Assembly (NCBI GenBank): GCA_001783715.1
Contig: MFNF01000027.1
Span: forward strand, 67,290-105,034
Length of the DNA stretch: 37,745 bases
Origin: Candidatus Lambdaproteobacteria bacterium RIFOXYD2_FULL_56_26
Lineage (GTDB): Bacteria; SAR324; XYD2-FULL-50-16
Reading direction: 5' to 3'
The position numbers and the translations under genes were made by a program. This document shows, one piece after another, positions 1 to 8,129 of this stretch. The notes beneath the pieces were generated by a model. The model saw only the letters and a program-made list of their open reading frames with translations, was not told where the DNA came from and made no database searches. Numbering within the stretch: position 1 is the first letter of the stretch; every line of letters starts with the position of its first letter.

Positions 1-1
1 T

Positions 2-148
2 TACCCCAAACTTTACTCCAATTCCCTGCGCACCCAAGCCGGTCTCCCGCCTCGAATCTCCTTGAGCCAGCTGTTGATCTCTGATAAAAAAGGGGAGGTG
101 CAGGGCCAAGGCTTTTGGCTGTGCCGCCGTCCAAACAAGGGATTATGA
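2..148 (+). CDS. C-terminal end of an unidentified protein (5' end outside window)
   Basis: A reading frame open from base 2 ends in TGA at 146-148, giving the last 48 residues of a protein that begins before the window. The stop overlaps the ATG at 145-147 of the next gene in an ATGA arrangement, which supports both the reality of this tail and the start of the kinase gene. The tail ends in a Trp/Arg-rich stretch (GFWLCRRPNKGL). No family can be named from so short a piece. A competing frame ending at 82-84 exists, so the call rests mainly on the stop/start overlap. Confidence 0.4.
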   Translation, partial: YPKLYSNSLRTQAGLPPRISLSQLLISDKKGEVQGQGFWLCRRPNKGL

Positions 149-3100
149 GCCTTACCCAAGAGTACCCCCAATTCAAGCTGGTCTTGGACCACCCTTACGC
201 CAAGGTTTACCAGGCCGAAGGGGAGCCGCACCTGATCAAGTGGGTGGGGCTGGACGAGCCGCTGGCGGAGGTGGAACCGCTGCTGGCTCCCTTCTCCCCC
301 AGGGTGACGGTGCCGGGCTTGGTCTTCCCCCAGCAGTTGCGACTGGCCGAAGGGGAATTGCTGCTGTTGTTTGAAAATTGCCCGTTCCTCTTTCTGCCCC
401 AGGTGGTGCAGGGGCCCTTGGAATTGGGGGCCTTTTTGGGGTTGGCCATTGAGCTCACCCAAGCGGTGGCCAAGCTGCACAAACAAAACCTGGTCCACAA
501 GGACCTGACCCCCTTCAATATCCTGGTGGACCCGAATTCCGGTCGCTGTGTTTTGACCGGGCTGTATTTTGACGAACACAAAAACCTGCTCAACCAGGAC
601 TCCACCCCCCTGCATTCTCTGGGTGAGGCGTTTGTGTATTCCGCACCGGAACAGACCGGCCGGATCAACCGGGAAACCTCCAAGGCTTCGGACCTCTATG
701 CCTTGGGGGTGATCTTGTTTGAATATTTGACCGGGCACCCTCCCTTCAGCTCCAAGGACCAACTGGAGTTGATTCACAGCCACATTGCCCTGGCTCCGCC
801 GAGCCCGAGTATTTTTCGGCCCGAGTTGCCCCCGGTGGTCGAGCAGATCCTCCTGCGGCTTTTGGCCAAGACCGATACGGACCGCTACCAGGATGCCCAA
901 GGCCTGTTGGCCGACCTGTGGCACTGCCAGCGGGACTGGCAGGAAAAGGGCCGGATCGAGGATTTCCCTCTGGAGGCCTCCAAGTCGAGGCTGGGGTTTG
1001 TTATGCCCGCCCGGCTTTATGGGGTAGAGGAGCACCGCAAGGCCTTGGTCCTGGCCTTCCAGAGCGCCGCCTCGGGCGGGGTGGAAATGGTGCTGATCAA
1101 GGGGGCGGCCGGTTTGGGCAAGTCCAGTTTGGTGGGGCTGCTCAAGGAGCCGATCCAGGAAAAGGGCGGCTTGATCTTGGAAGGTCGCTTTGAAAAACAA
1201 CACAAGGACACCCCCTACTACTGCCTCCGGGAGGCCTTTGAACGGTTGGTCAACCACCTCTTGACCCAAGACGAGGCCCAGCTGACCGAGTGGCGGCAGT
1301 TGCTCGACAAGGAATTGGGGGAAAATCTGGGGGTGCTGGCCGAATTCCTGCCCGACCTGCGCCTGATCCTAGGCCCCCACCGGGAACCGCCCCGGCTGGA
1401 CCCCTTGGAGACCCAAAACCGCTTGGGCTACAGCATCCTGCGGTTTCTGAACTGCTTCACCAAGGGCGGCAAGCCTTTGGTCATCTTTTTGGACAACTTC
1501 CACTTTGCCGACTCCGCCAGCCTGCTGACCCTCCAAAATCTGATCACCGACCTCAACAGCAGGCACCTCTTGATGATGGTCGCCTACCGGGACAGCTTGG
1601 CGATCCAATCGGGCAGCCTCAATCTTTTTTTGGAGGAAATCGCCAAATCCGGGGTGCCCCAACGGGAGCTTTCCGTGCGGCCCCTGCACGAGGCAGACCT
1701 GCGCTCCCTGTTGGCCGAAGCCTTTGGGTCGGAGCAGGACTTTGAGGAGTTGGTCAAGCTGCTCTTGGACAAAACCAACGGCAATCCCTTTTTTGTCAAA
1801 CAACTCCTGGGCCACCTGAGCGAACAGGACCTGATCACCTGGGACCCCCAAAAGGAACTCTGGGTTTGGGACCTGCCTTCCCTACACAAAGCTTGTCAGT
1901 CCAAGGACGTGATCGATTTATTGATCACCAAGATCAAAAACCTGCATGAAAAGGCGATTGAAACCCTCAAAACCGCCGCCTGTATCGGCACCCAGTTTGA
2001 GCGGTCCACTTTGGCCTTGGGGCTGGAGCTTTCCGAGGAAGAATTGGACCAGGCCCTAGAAGAGCTCTTGCAAAAGGGTATGATTTTCCAGGAAACCCGA
2101 GCCCACGGTCACGACAAGCTTTACCACTTCCTGCACAACCGCATCCACCTCGCCGCTTCAAGCCTCTGGGTCCCCCAGGCAAAACGGAAGATGCACCTCG
2201 CCGTGGGCCGCAAGCTGCTCCGGGCTGCGCCCGAGGCTCCGGCGGAAGACTGGATCTTTAAGACCGTCAACCAGCTAAACCAAGCGGTGGAGTTGATCGA
2301 GGAGTGGCCGGAGCGGCACCAGCTGGCCTGGCTCAACCTCAAGGCCGGAGATGCCTCCAGGGCCATTGCGGCCTACGAAACCGCCTGGAACTACTACACC
2401 CAAGGGACGGAACTGCTCAGCCCTGAGGCCTGGGAACTGGACTATGGCCTAGCCAAGGAGTTGTTTGTCCGCCGGGCGGAAGCGGAGTATTATACCGGCA
2501 ACACCGAGGCCTTCAAACCGATCTTCCAACTGCTCTACGACCACCTGCGGACCGACGAAGAGAAAGAGGCGGTCATCAGCATCAAGCTGAACCTCTTTAT
2601 CAAGGCCGGGGACCTGAAGCAGGCATTGGAGATCGGCACCGAGGCGATCAACCACTTTTCCAAGCAGAAGATTCCGCCCAACGATGCGGAGATCTCGATT
2701 GTCGGCCAAGTGTTGATGCAGGAGATGCAGGCCCGGATCTCGGCCCAAAAGCTGGAGAACCTGCTGTACCTGAACGAGATGGACAGCAACGAAAGCAAGG
2801 CCTTGATGAAGTTGTTCACCAGCGTCATCCCGGCGGCTTATTTCTCCAAACGGAGCCTGTGGGTGTATTTGACCTTAAAGATGGTCGAAAACAGCCTCAA
2901 CCAAGGCAACTGTGCGGCCTCGCCCTTCGGGTACATGCACTATGCCATTTTGTTGTGCTGCGGTTTGGAGGATTACCAGAAGGGATTTGGGATGGGCAAG
3001 CTGGCCTTGACCCTCAACCGCAAACTGGAGATTCCCTCCCAATCTCCGGGGCTCAACTTTTTGTTCGGCGCTTTTGTTTGCCACTGGAAAGCGAGCACCA

Positions 3101-4620
3101 AAGAAAGCCTGGACCACCTCAATGCGGCGGCCCAGCAAGGGGTCCGTTTCGGGGATTTTATCGCCGCTTCGGGGGCGTTGGGTTATTTGGTTTATACCCA
3201 TTTGGTGGCAGGCACTCCGCTGGACGGGGTGGCCTTGGAAATCAAAAAAAATGAAGACTTTGCCCTACAGGCGAAAAACCCGGACCTGGACCAAATCTTT
3301 GCTTTGGTGCGGCTCTTTTTGACCCTCAAGGACCCGGAGTCCGAGCTGCCCAACCCCAGCGACACCGAGCCCCTGCTCAAGAGCCTCAAAGCCAGCCGGA
3401 ACCCGCTTTTGCTCCAGTGGTACCACCTGATTTTAGCCCAGCTGTATTACTTTTTGGGAGACTACCCCAAAAGCCTCCAGCAGATCCTCAAGTCGGATGG
3501 ACAGCTTAGAAACTATGGCCAGCTCAGCATCCCGGAGCATTATTTTTATTTTTCCCTGGTGGTATTGGCCAACTATCCGCACATGAGCTTCGACGAACGG
3601 AAACGGTATTGGGATATCCTCAAGGGCAACCGGGACAAGCTGCGGCTGCTTTCCAGCGCTTGTGAACAGAACTTCTTGGACCGATACCTGTTGGTCTGTG
3701 CCGAAATGTCGGCCACCGGCGGTAACTTCATCGAGACCATCGACCTTTACGACAAGGCCATTGCCGCCGCCAAAGAGCAGGGACGGCCACAGATCCAAGG
3801 GTTGGCCAACGAACTGGCGGCAAGGTATTACCTGTCCAAAAACAAGACCACCATCGCCCTGGCCTACCTCAAGGAAGCCCAGTTGGCCTACCGGAGGTGG
3901 GGAGCCGGGGCGAAGTTGGCCAGGATGCCCAAGGAATACCTGGGTCTCTTGGAATCCAGCCAGGAACCGGTCAACCCCAGGGGGCTGGTGCCCCAAGCCC
4001 AGCAGTCGGACCTCACCAGTCTGGCCCGGCTCTTGACTACCTTGGACTTTGAAAGCGACCCCGGTGCCTTGATAAGAAAGCTGCTCAAAATCATGCTGGA
4101 AACCGCCGGGGCCCAAAGGGGGTATTTCCTGGTCGAACAAGAAGGGCACTTTCGGATCAGAGCCGAAGGGAACAGCGCCGACAACCCGGAGGTCAAGCTT
4201 TGTTCCCTGGCCTTTGAGGACTGCAACAAGATCGCCCACACGGTGGTCTCTTTCGTGATCCGCACCAAAAAGACCCTGGTCTTGGGGGACGCAGGCAACG
4301 AGGTGATTTTTGGTTATGACCCTTATGTGGTCCAGGAAAAACCCAAGTCGATCCTGGCGATGCCCATGATGAACCAGAGCCGGTTGGTGGGGATTTTGTA
4401 CCTGGAAAACAATCTGGCGACCCAGGCCTTTTCCAAGAGCCGAGCCGAGTTTTTGGGGCTGTTGGTGGGCCATGTGGCCCTGTCTTTGGAAAATGCCTTT
4501 TTGACCGCTACTTTAACCCGGAACCAAGAGTTGTTGACTCGGACCCGACGGGAGCTGGAAACCAAGATTTCCGACCTGGAAACCAAGCTGGGTGCGCTGG
4601 CCTTGGGGTCGGGGAAATAA
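145..4620 (+). CDS. Large signalling protein: degenerate Ser/Thr kinase - AAA ATPase - helical repeats - GAF
   Basis: A 1,491-residue cytoplasmic protein built like the multidomain Ser/Thr kinase/ATPase/sensor histidine kinase family. An N-terminal kinase-like domain (about 1-270) has HKDLTPFNIL at 118-127, an APE motif and subdomain-IX Asp (SDLYALG). The position of the metal-binding DFG is TGL (138-140), so kinase activity is doubtful. An AAA/STAND-like ATPase follows, with Walker A GAAGLGKSS (320-328) and Walker B VIFLDN (Asp 450). A long alpha-helical repeat region of TPR-like character fills roughly 600-1290, then a GAF domain (about 1305-1455) and a short coiled coil to the end. Family members usually continue into a histidine kinase; this one stops. 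The start at 145 is chosen because it overlaps the upstream stop as ATGA; an in-frame TTG lies at 115. A dehydrogenase-like gene follows 20 bases later, probably in the same operon. The domain order is clear; the signal sensed is unknown. Confidence 0.85.
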   Translation: MSLTQEYPQFKLVLDHPYAKVYQAEGEPHLIKWVGLDEPLAEVEPLLAPFSPRVTVPGLVFPQQLRLAEGELLLLFENCPFLFLPQVVQGPLELGAFLGLAIELTQAVAKLHKQNLVHKDLTPFNILVDPNSGRCVLTGLYFDEHKNLLNQDSTPLHSLGEAFVYSAPEQTGRINRETSKASDLYALGVILFEYLTGHPPFSSKDQLELIHSHIALAPPSPSIFRPELPPVVEQILLRLLAKTDTDRYQDAQGLLADLWHCQRDWQEKGRIEDFPLEASKSRLGFVMPARLYGVEEHRKALVLAFQSAASGGVEMVLIKGAAGLGKSSLVGLLKEPIQEKGGLILEGRFEKQHKDTPYYCLREAFERLVNHLLTQDEAQLTEWRQLLDKELGENLGVLAEFLPDLRLILGPHREPPRLDPLETQNRLGYSILRFLNCFTKGGKPLVIFLDNFHFADSASLLTLQNLITDLNSRHLLMMVAYRDSLAIQSGSLNLFLEEIAKSGVPQRELSVRPLHEADLRSLLAEAFGSEQDFEELVKLLLDKTNGNPFFVKQLLGHLSEQDLITWDPQKELWVWDLPSLHKACQSKDVIDLLITKIKNLHEKAIETLKTAACIGTQFERSTLALGLELSEEELDQALEELLQKGMIFQETRAHGHDKLYHFLHNRIHLAASSLWVPQAKRKMHLAVGRKLLRAAPEAPAEDWIFKTVNQLNQAVELIEEWPERHQLAWLNLKAGDASRAIAAYETAWNYYTQGTELLSPEAWELDYGLAKELFVRRAEAEYYTGNTEAFKPIFQLLYDHLRTDEEKEAVISIKLNLFIKAGDLKQALEIGTEAINHFSKQKIPPNDAEISIVGQVLMQEMQARISAQKLENLLYLNEMDSNESKALMKLFTSVIPAAYFSKRSLWVYLTLKMVENSLNQGNCAASPFGYMHYAILLCCGLEDYQKGFGMGKLALTLNRKLEIPSQSPGLNFLFGAFVCHWKASTKESLDHLNAAAQQGVRFGDFIAASGALGYLVYTHLVAGTPLDGVALEIKKNEDFALQAKNPDLDQIFALVRLFLTLKDPESELPNPSDTEPLLKSLKASRNPLLLQWYHLILAQLYYFLGDYPKSLQQILKSDGQLRNYGQLSIPEHYFYFSLVVLANYPHMSFDERKRYWDILKGNRDKLRLLSSACEQNFLDRYLLVCAEMSATGGNFIETIDLYDKAIAAAKEQGRPQIQGLANELAARYYLSKNKTTIALAYLKEAQLAYRRWGAGAKLARMPKEYLGLLESSQEPVNPRGLVPQAQQSDLTSLARLLTTLDFESDPGALIRKLLKIMLETAGAQRGYFLVEQEGHFRIRAEGNSADNPEVKLCSLAFEDCNKIAHTVVSFVIRTKKTLVLGDAGNEVIFGYDPYVVQEKPKSILAMPMMNQSRLVGILYLENNLATQAFSKSRAEFLGLLVGHVALSLENAFLTATLTRNQELLTRTRRELETKISDLETKLGALALGSGK

Positions 4621-4640
4621 ATCCAAACCACAAGGGCAAG

Positions 4641-5450
4641 ATGTCACCGACACAAAACTCATTGGCCCCCCAAGGGCAACCCAAGGTGGCCTTTTTGGCC
4701 GCCTCCAGTCGGGGGATCGGTTATGGCGTTGCTCGGGCCTTGGCCGAACGAGGGGGACGTTTGTTTTTGGGGGGCCGAGACGGCAACAGCTTGGCGGAAG
4801 CGGCCCGCAACCTCTCCTTGGACTATGGGGTCGAGGTGGGTTTTTCCTTTTTGGACGCAGCCGATCCTTTGAGCATCAAGGCTTGGCTGGAAGCGGGATT
4901 TGGCCGTTTTGGCCAAGTGAACCAACTGCTGGTCAACGCCGGGGGACCTCCGCCCGGCGGGTTTGACCAGTTTTTGGATGGAGTCTGGACCCAGGCGTTT
5001 GAGCAAAACCTGATGAGTGCGGTCCGGTTGGTCCGAGGAGTGCTGCCTTCCATGCGCAGGCAAGGGGGCGGGGCGATCTTGACCGTCACCTCTTCAAGCG
5101 TCAAGGAGTCGATCGATGGGCTGTTGCTTTCCAACGTGATGCGCAGCGCTGTGGCCGGGTTGGTCAAAAGTCTGGCTCGGGAGTTGGGGCCCCAGAACAT
5201 CCGGGTCAACAACCTGATGCCCGGAAAGATCGACACCGAAAGAATCCACAGCCTGGATTTTAATTTGGCTCGGGCCAAGGGGATCAGCACGGAGGAGCAG
5301 CGGCAGCAGTCCCAAGCGAACATCCCTCTGGGCCGGTACGGGACCATCGAGGAGATCGGCAAGGTTGGGGCTTTTTTGTTGTCTGGTGAAGCCGGTTATT
5401 TGAGCGGCCAGTCCATTGCGGTGGACGGAGCGGCTATGAAAGCCCTGTAG
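4641..5450 (+). CDS. SDR-family FabG-like protein without the canonical catalytic Tyr/Lys
   Basis: A 269-residue Rossmann-fold protein of the short-chain dehydrogenase/reductase superfamily, closest in feel to the 3-oxoacyl-ACP-reductase-like subgroup. The nucleotide-binding turn reads AASSRGIG (20-27) in place of TGxxxGIG, and VNAGGPPPG matches the NAG motif of that subgroup. Serines 151-153 sit where the catalytic Ser belongs. The usual YxxxK is SNVMR (164-168): Ser replaces Tyr and Arg replaces Lys. A subgroup of BKR-like SDRs is known to lack the standard tetrad, so this is probably inherited rather than damaged. The C-terminal SGQSIAVDGA is typical of the fold. An AAGGGC-type Shine-Dalgarno lies just before the ATG. 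The gene follows the kinase/GAF gene closely; substrate unknown. Confidence 0.8.
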   Translation: MSPTQNSLAPQGQPKVAFLAASSRGIGYGVARALAERGGRLFLGGRDGNSLAEAARNLSLDYGVEVGFSFLDAADPLSIKAWLEAGFGRFGQVNQLLVNAGGPPPGGFDQFLDGVWTQAFEQNLMSAVRLVRGVLPSMRRQGGGAILTVTSSSVKESIDGLLLSNVMRSAVAGLVKSLARELGPQNIRVNNLMPGKIDTERIHSLDFNLARAKGISTEEQRQQSQANIPLGRYGTIEEIGKVGAFLLSGEAGYLSGQSIAVDGAAMKAL

Positions 5451-5465
5451 GCCTGCCGGAGGTGG

Positions 5466-8039
5466 CTAACTCAGGCCTGGACCCAAGAGGGTTTGCAGCT
5501 TCCTGACCCCATCGTTGACCGCCTGGGCCTGGAGGGATTCAAGGTCGTACTGGGACCGGAGCGAACGAATCTGGCTGACTTTCTGGTGGTAATCATCGGT
5601 TTCCAAAATCAAATTGATCTGGACCTGTTCGAGCAGGGACAAAAAATCTTGGGCAAACCGGCGGAACATGTCCGGCTTGGTTTCCATGTCCTTGGCGATG
5701 CTGCCGATGGAAATCATTGGCTTGGCCGCCAAGCCCAAGGAGAAATAGGATTCCTGGATCGGTTGCTTGAGGCGGAGGAACAACCGGCGGATCTGGTCTT
5801 CGAGCACCTGATACACCTCGGTTTTGTCAGCCACCTTGGGGCGGTTGGAGTCGTAGGACTTGATCAACTCAACCATTTCGGTCAGGTGCAGCCGGAATTT
5901 GGTGTAGGCTTGGTTCCCCACCTCATTGACCCCCAAGGCCGGGTTGTTGGCCTTGATTTCCCGGACCAAGTGGTTGTAAACCGATTTGGACACCTGTGCC
6001 GAAACCAAGGGTTCCCCCGGGGCCAAGGTCAACCCCAATTCGGTCAGATATAACCCCAGAGCCTTCCCGGCTTCGCCGTCGATCTCTCGGGGGAGGTTTT
6101 CAAAGTCTTGGACCCGTTTTTCCAGGTCCGTGATCATCTCCGCCTTCACCCATTTTTCGTAGTGTTCGTCCCGCTCTTCGGCCAGTTCGGCCAAAAAGCC
6201 CAACATCCGCTCGGTCAACCATTGCAGGATCAAGGTGTATTGCCCGGCGATTTGGTTGGGGTCCAAGGTCTCGTGGTTCCAGGGCAACACTGATTTGGGC
6301 AGGCAAAAAAAGCAGTAGTAGGTGTCGGGCGGTTCGTTTTCCCCTTTGGGCGGAACCTTGATCGACAAGGCCTTGGCCTTTTCGTTGTCCAAAAGGTTTT
6401 TCCAGGCGCTGCCGCCCAGCAGGGTGCCGGACTTGAGGAAAAACAGCTCCCGCTTGCCTTGGACCAACGAGGCACCGCTGGAAATGGGGGTCCAATAGTT
6501 GAGCGCCAGTTCGCTTGGATTCAGGCAATCGCCGGGGCTGGCTCGGAAGATCCGCAACATCTTTTCCATCACCGTGACGGGCAAGTTGGGGACCACCAGC
6601 TTGAGGGCCTGGGTGATCGAGCCAAAGGCGGTTTCGATCTGTTGGCGGATGATTTTGGAACCGGAGATCTTGATCAGGTCCTCCAGCCTCGGGGTTTCGT
6701 CGGGCTGGAAATAAATCTCCCCCAACCTGCGGCCCACCGGGGCCTCCACATTCCGAAAAAAGGCATCGTAGCTGCGGACCAAGTCTTTGGCCGCCTTGTT
6801 CACCTGGGCGGTGTCCAGCTTTTTCTCCACCTGGGCCGGACCCAGGTTGACGGTCATGCCTTTGACCCGTTCCAAAAATTCCTGCATACGGACCAAGGAA
6901 CCGTTGAATTCATTTTCGCTTTTGGCGGCAATCTGGGCGGTTTTTTGGGCCAACATCGCCTTGATCCAGTTGGGCCTAGGGATTTTGCAGGCCCGGTCGA
7001 AGGCTTCCAGGTAGGGGAACAGCTCTAAAAAGTTGACCTTTTGGCCCTTGCCGAAGTGGTCTTCGGCCTTGAGGCTGACCAGCCCCTTTTGGGCCGCCTC
7101 GGAGGGAGGGAATTTTTTCTCGAAGGTCCGCACCAAGGTCAGCAGTTTGACCCGAAAGAGTTTGGGGTTGAACAGCTCAATCTCCCCGATGTCGATGGGC
7201 AGGGCTTTTTTGGGCAGGTGTTTGAGCACCCCACGGGCGATTTCCTCCAGCCACCCCTGCCACAACCTTTGCCTAGCGGCGGTGAACTCGGCGGGGGAAA
7301 GCCGGGTTTTGAGCGGGGCGGTCTTGGTGGAGAGAAACTTGGCCAGCAACTGGTACAGGTTGGCCGGGTTTGCCTCCAGGTTATCGGGCCACTTAAAGCC
7401 GATCAGTTTAAAAACCTGTCTCTTGGCGTGGCCCCAGGCGTTGGGGTCCCAATTGAGGGGTTTTTGGTTTTCCAGGGACTTGGCGATCAGCTTGGTGTTG
7501 AGCAGGTTCAGGGTGCTGTTGACCTCTTCCCACATGGTTTTTTGGTGGTTCATGTAGGTAAAGAGGCGGTCTTGGATGGTCAGGAACATGGCCGCAAAAA
7601 TCGCCGTTTCCTGGGCAAACAAACCGTCCGCAGCTTGGGACTTAAAGTCCTTGATAAAAAGATCCATCGGGATCTTCAAAAACAGGCAAACCTGGGCCTT
7701 GGCCACCTTGATGGTCGCCGCCCGGGTCGAATCGGTCTCCACGATGCCCTTGTCGCCCAAAAGGGTGGGGCCCTTCATGTTGACCACGATCTTGCCGCCC
7801 ACCAGGACATCCACCCCGCCTTCACAAAGCAGATAAAGGTCCTTGCCCTTTTCCCCTTCCTTGATGATCTCGTGACCGGCCTGGAAGTAACCAAACTGTA
7901 CCGTCTCAACCAACTTGGGTCCCAAAACCAACAGGCAGCTTCGGGTCAAAGGGTAGGCCTGCAAAAGCGCTTCCCCCAGCGCCCTTGCGTTGGGCCCAGC
8001 CTGGGCTAAGGGATAATATTGGTTGTACTGCCAGTTCAT
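5466..8039 (-). CDS. Cyclic nucleotide-binding-fold protein with a long unassigned C-terminal region
   Basis: An 857-residue soluble protein. Residues about 30-140 form a cNMP-binding (CRP-like) beta-roll: GHEIIKEGEKGKDLYLL resembles the early strands, and the phosphate-binding cassette area reads GDKG (95-98) ... STRAATI (104-110). It keeps the Arg (106) that contacts phosphate in true cAMP binders, but has Asp for the usual Glu at 96. Residues 150-857 are mostly helical and charged; I recognise no domain there, no DNA-binding motif and no membrane segment. The gene lies 90 bases downstream of the hybrid histidine kinase on the same strand, and that kinase also starts with a cNMP-type domain, so the two probably form one signalling operon. 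It is convergent with the SDR gene, only 15 bases away. Confidence 0.75.
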   Translation of the reverse strand: MNWQYNQYYPLAQAGPNARALGEALLQAYPLTRSCLLVLGPKLVETVQFGYFQAGHEIIKEGEKGKDLYLLCEGGVDVLVGGKIVVNMKGPTLLGDKGIVETDSTRAATIKVAKAQVCLFLKIPMDLFIKDFKSQAADGLFAQETAIFAAMFLTIQDRLFTYMNHQKTMWEEVNSTLNLLNTKLIAKSLENQKPLNWDPNAWGHAKRQVFKLIGFKWPDNLEANPANLYQLLAKFLSTKTAPLKTRLSPAEFTAARQRLWQGWLEEIARGVLKHLPKKALPIDIGEIELFNPKLFRVKLLTLVRTFEKKFPPSEAAQKGLVSLKAEDHFGKGQKVNFLELFPYLEAFDRACKIPRPNWIKAMLAQKTAQIAAKSENEFNGSLVRMQEFLERVKGMTVNLGPAQVEKKLDTAQVNKAAKDLVRSYDAFFRNVEAPVGRRLGEIYFQPDETPRLEDLIKISGSKIIRQQIETAFGSITQALKLVVPNLPVTVMEKMLRIFRASPGDCLNPSELALNYWTPISSGASLVQGKRELFFLKSGTLLGGSAWKNLLDNEKAKALSIKVPPKGENEPPDTYYCFFCLPKSVLPWNHETLDPNQIAGQYTLILQWLTERMLGFLAELAEERDEHYEKWVKAEMITDLEKRVQDFENLPREIDGEAGKALGLYLTELGLTLAPGEPLVSAQVSKSVYNHLVREIKANNPALGVNEVGNQAYTKFRLHLTEMVELIKSYDSNRPKVADKTEVYQVLEDQIRRLFLRLKQPIQESYFSLGLAAKPMISIGSIAKDMETKPDMFRRFAQDFLSLLEQVQINLILETDDYHQKVSQIRSLRSQYDLESLQAQAVNDGVRKLQTLLGPGLS

Positions 8040-8129
8040 GTCGTTTTAGCTCTAAAACCCAAGCCACAAAGGGGGAGGTGCGCCGCTCTCAATGAAAGAA
8101 TCGGGCCAAAGTCCGAGTTTGGATGGGTT

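Noticed and set aside
13-1269. Long minus-strand open frame opposite the kinase gene
   Set aside because: Gly/Gln/Leu-rich translation typical of antisense to a GC-rich gene; the plus strand has clear kinase and Walker motifs.
6459-8009. Plus-strand open frames opposite the cNMP-fold gene
   Set aside because: Shadow translations without domains; the minus strand has a cNMP fold.
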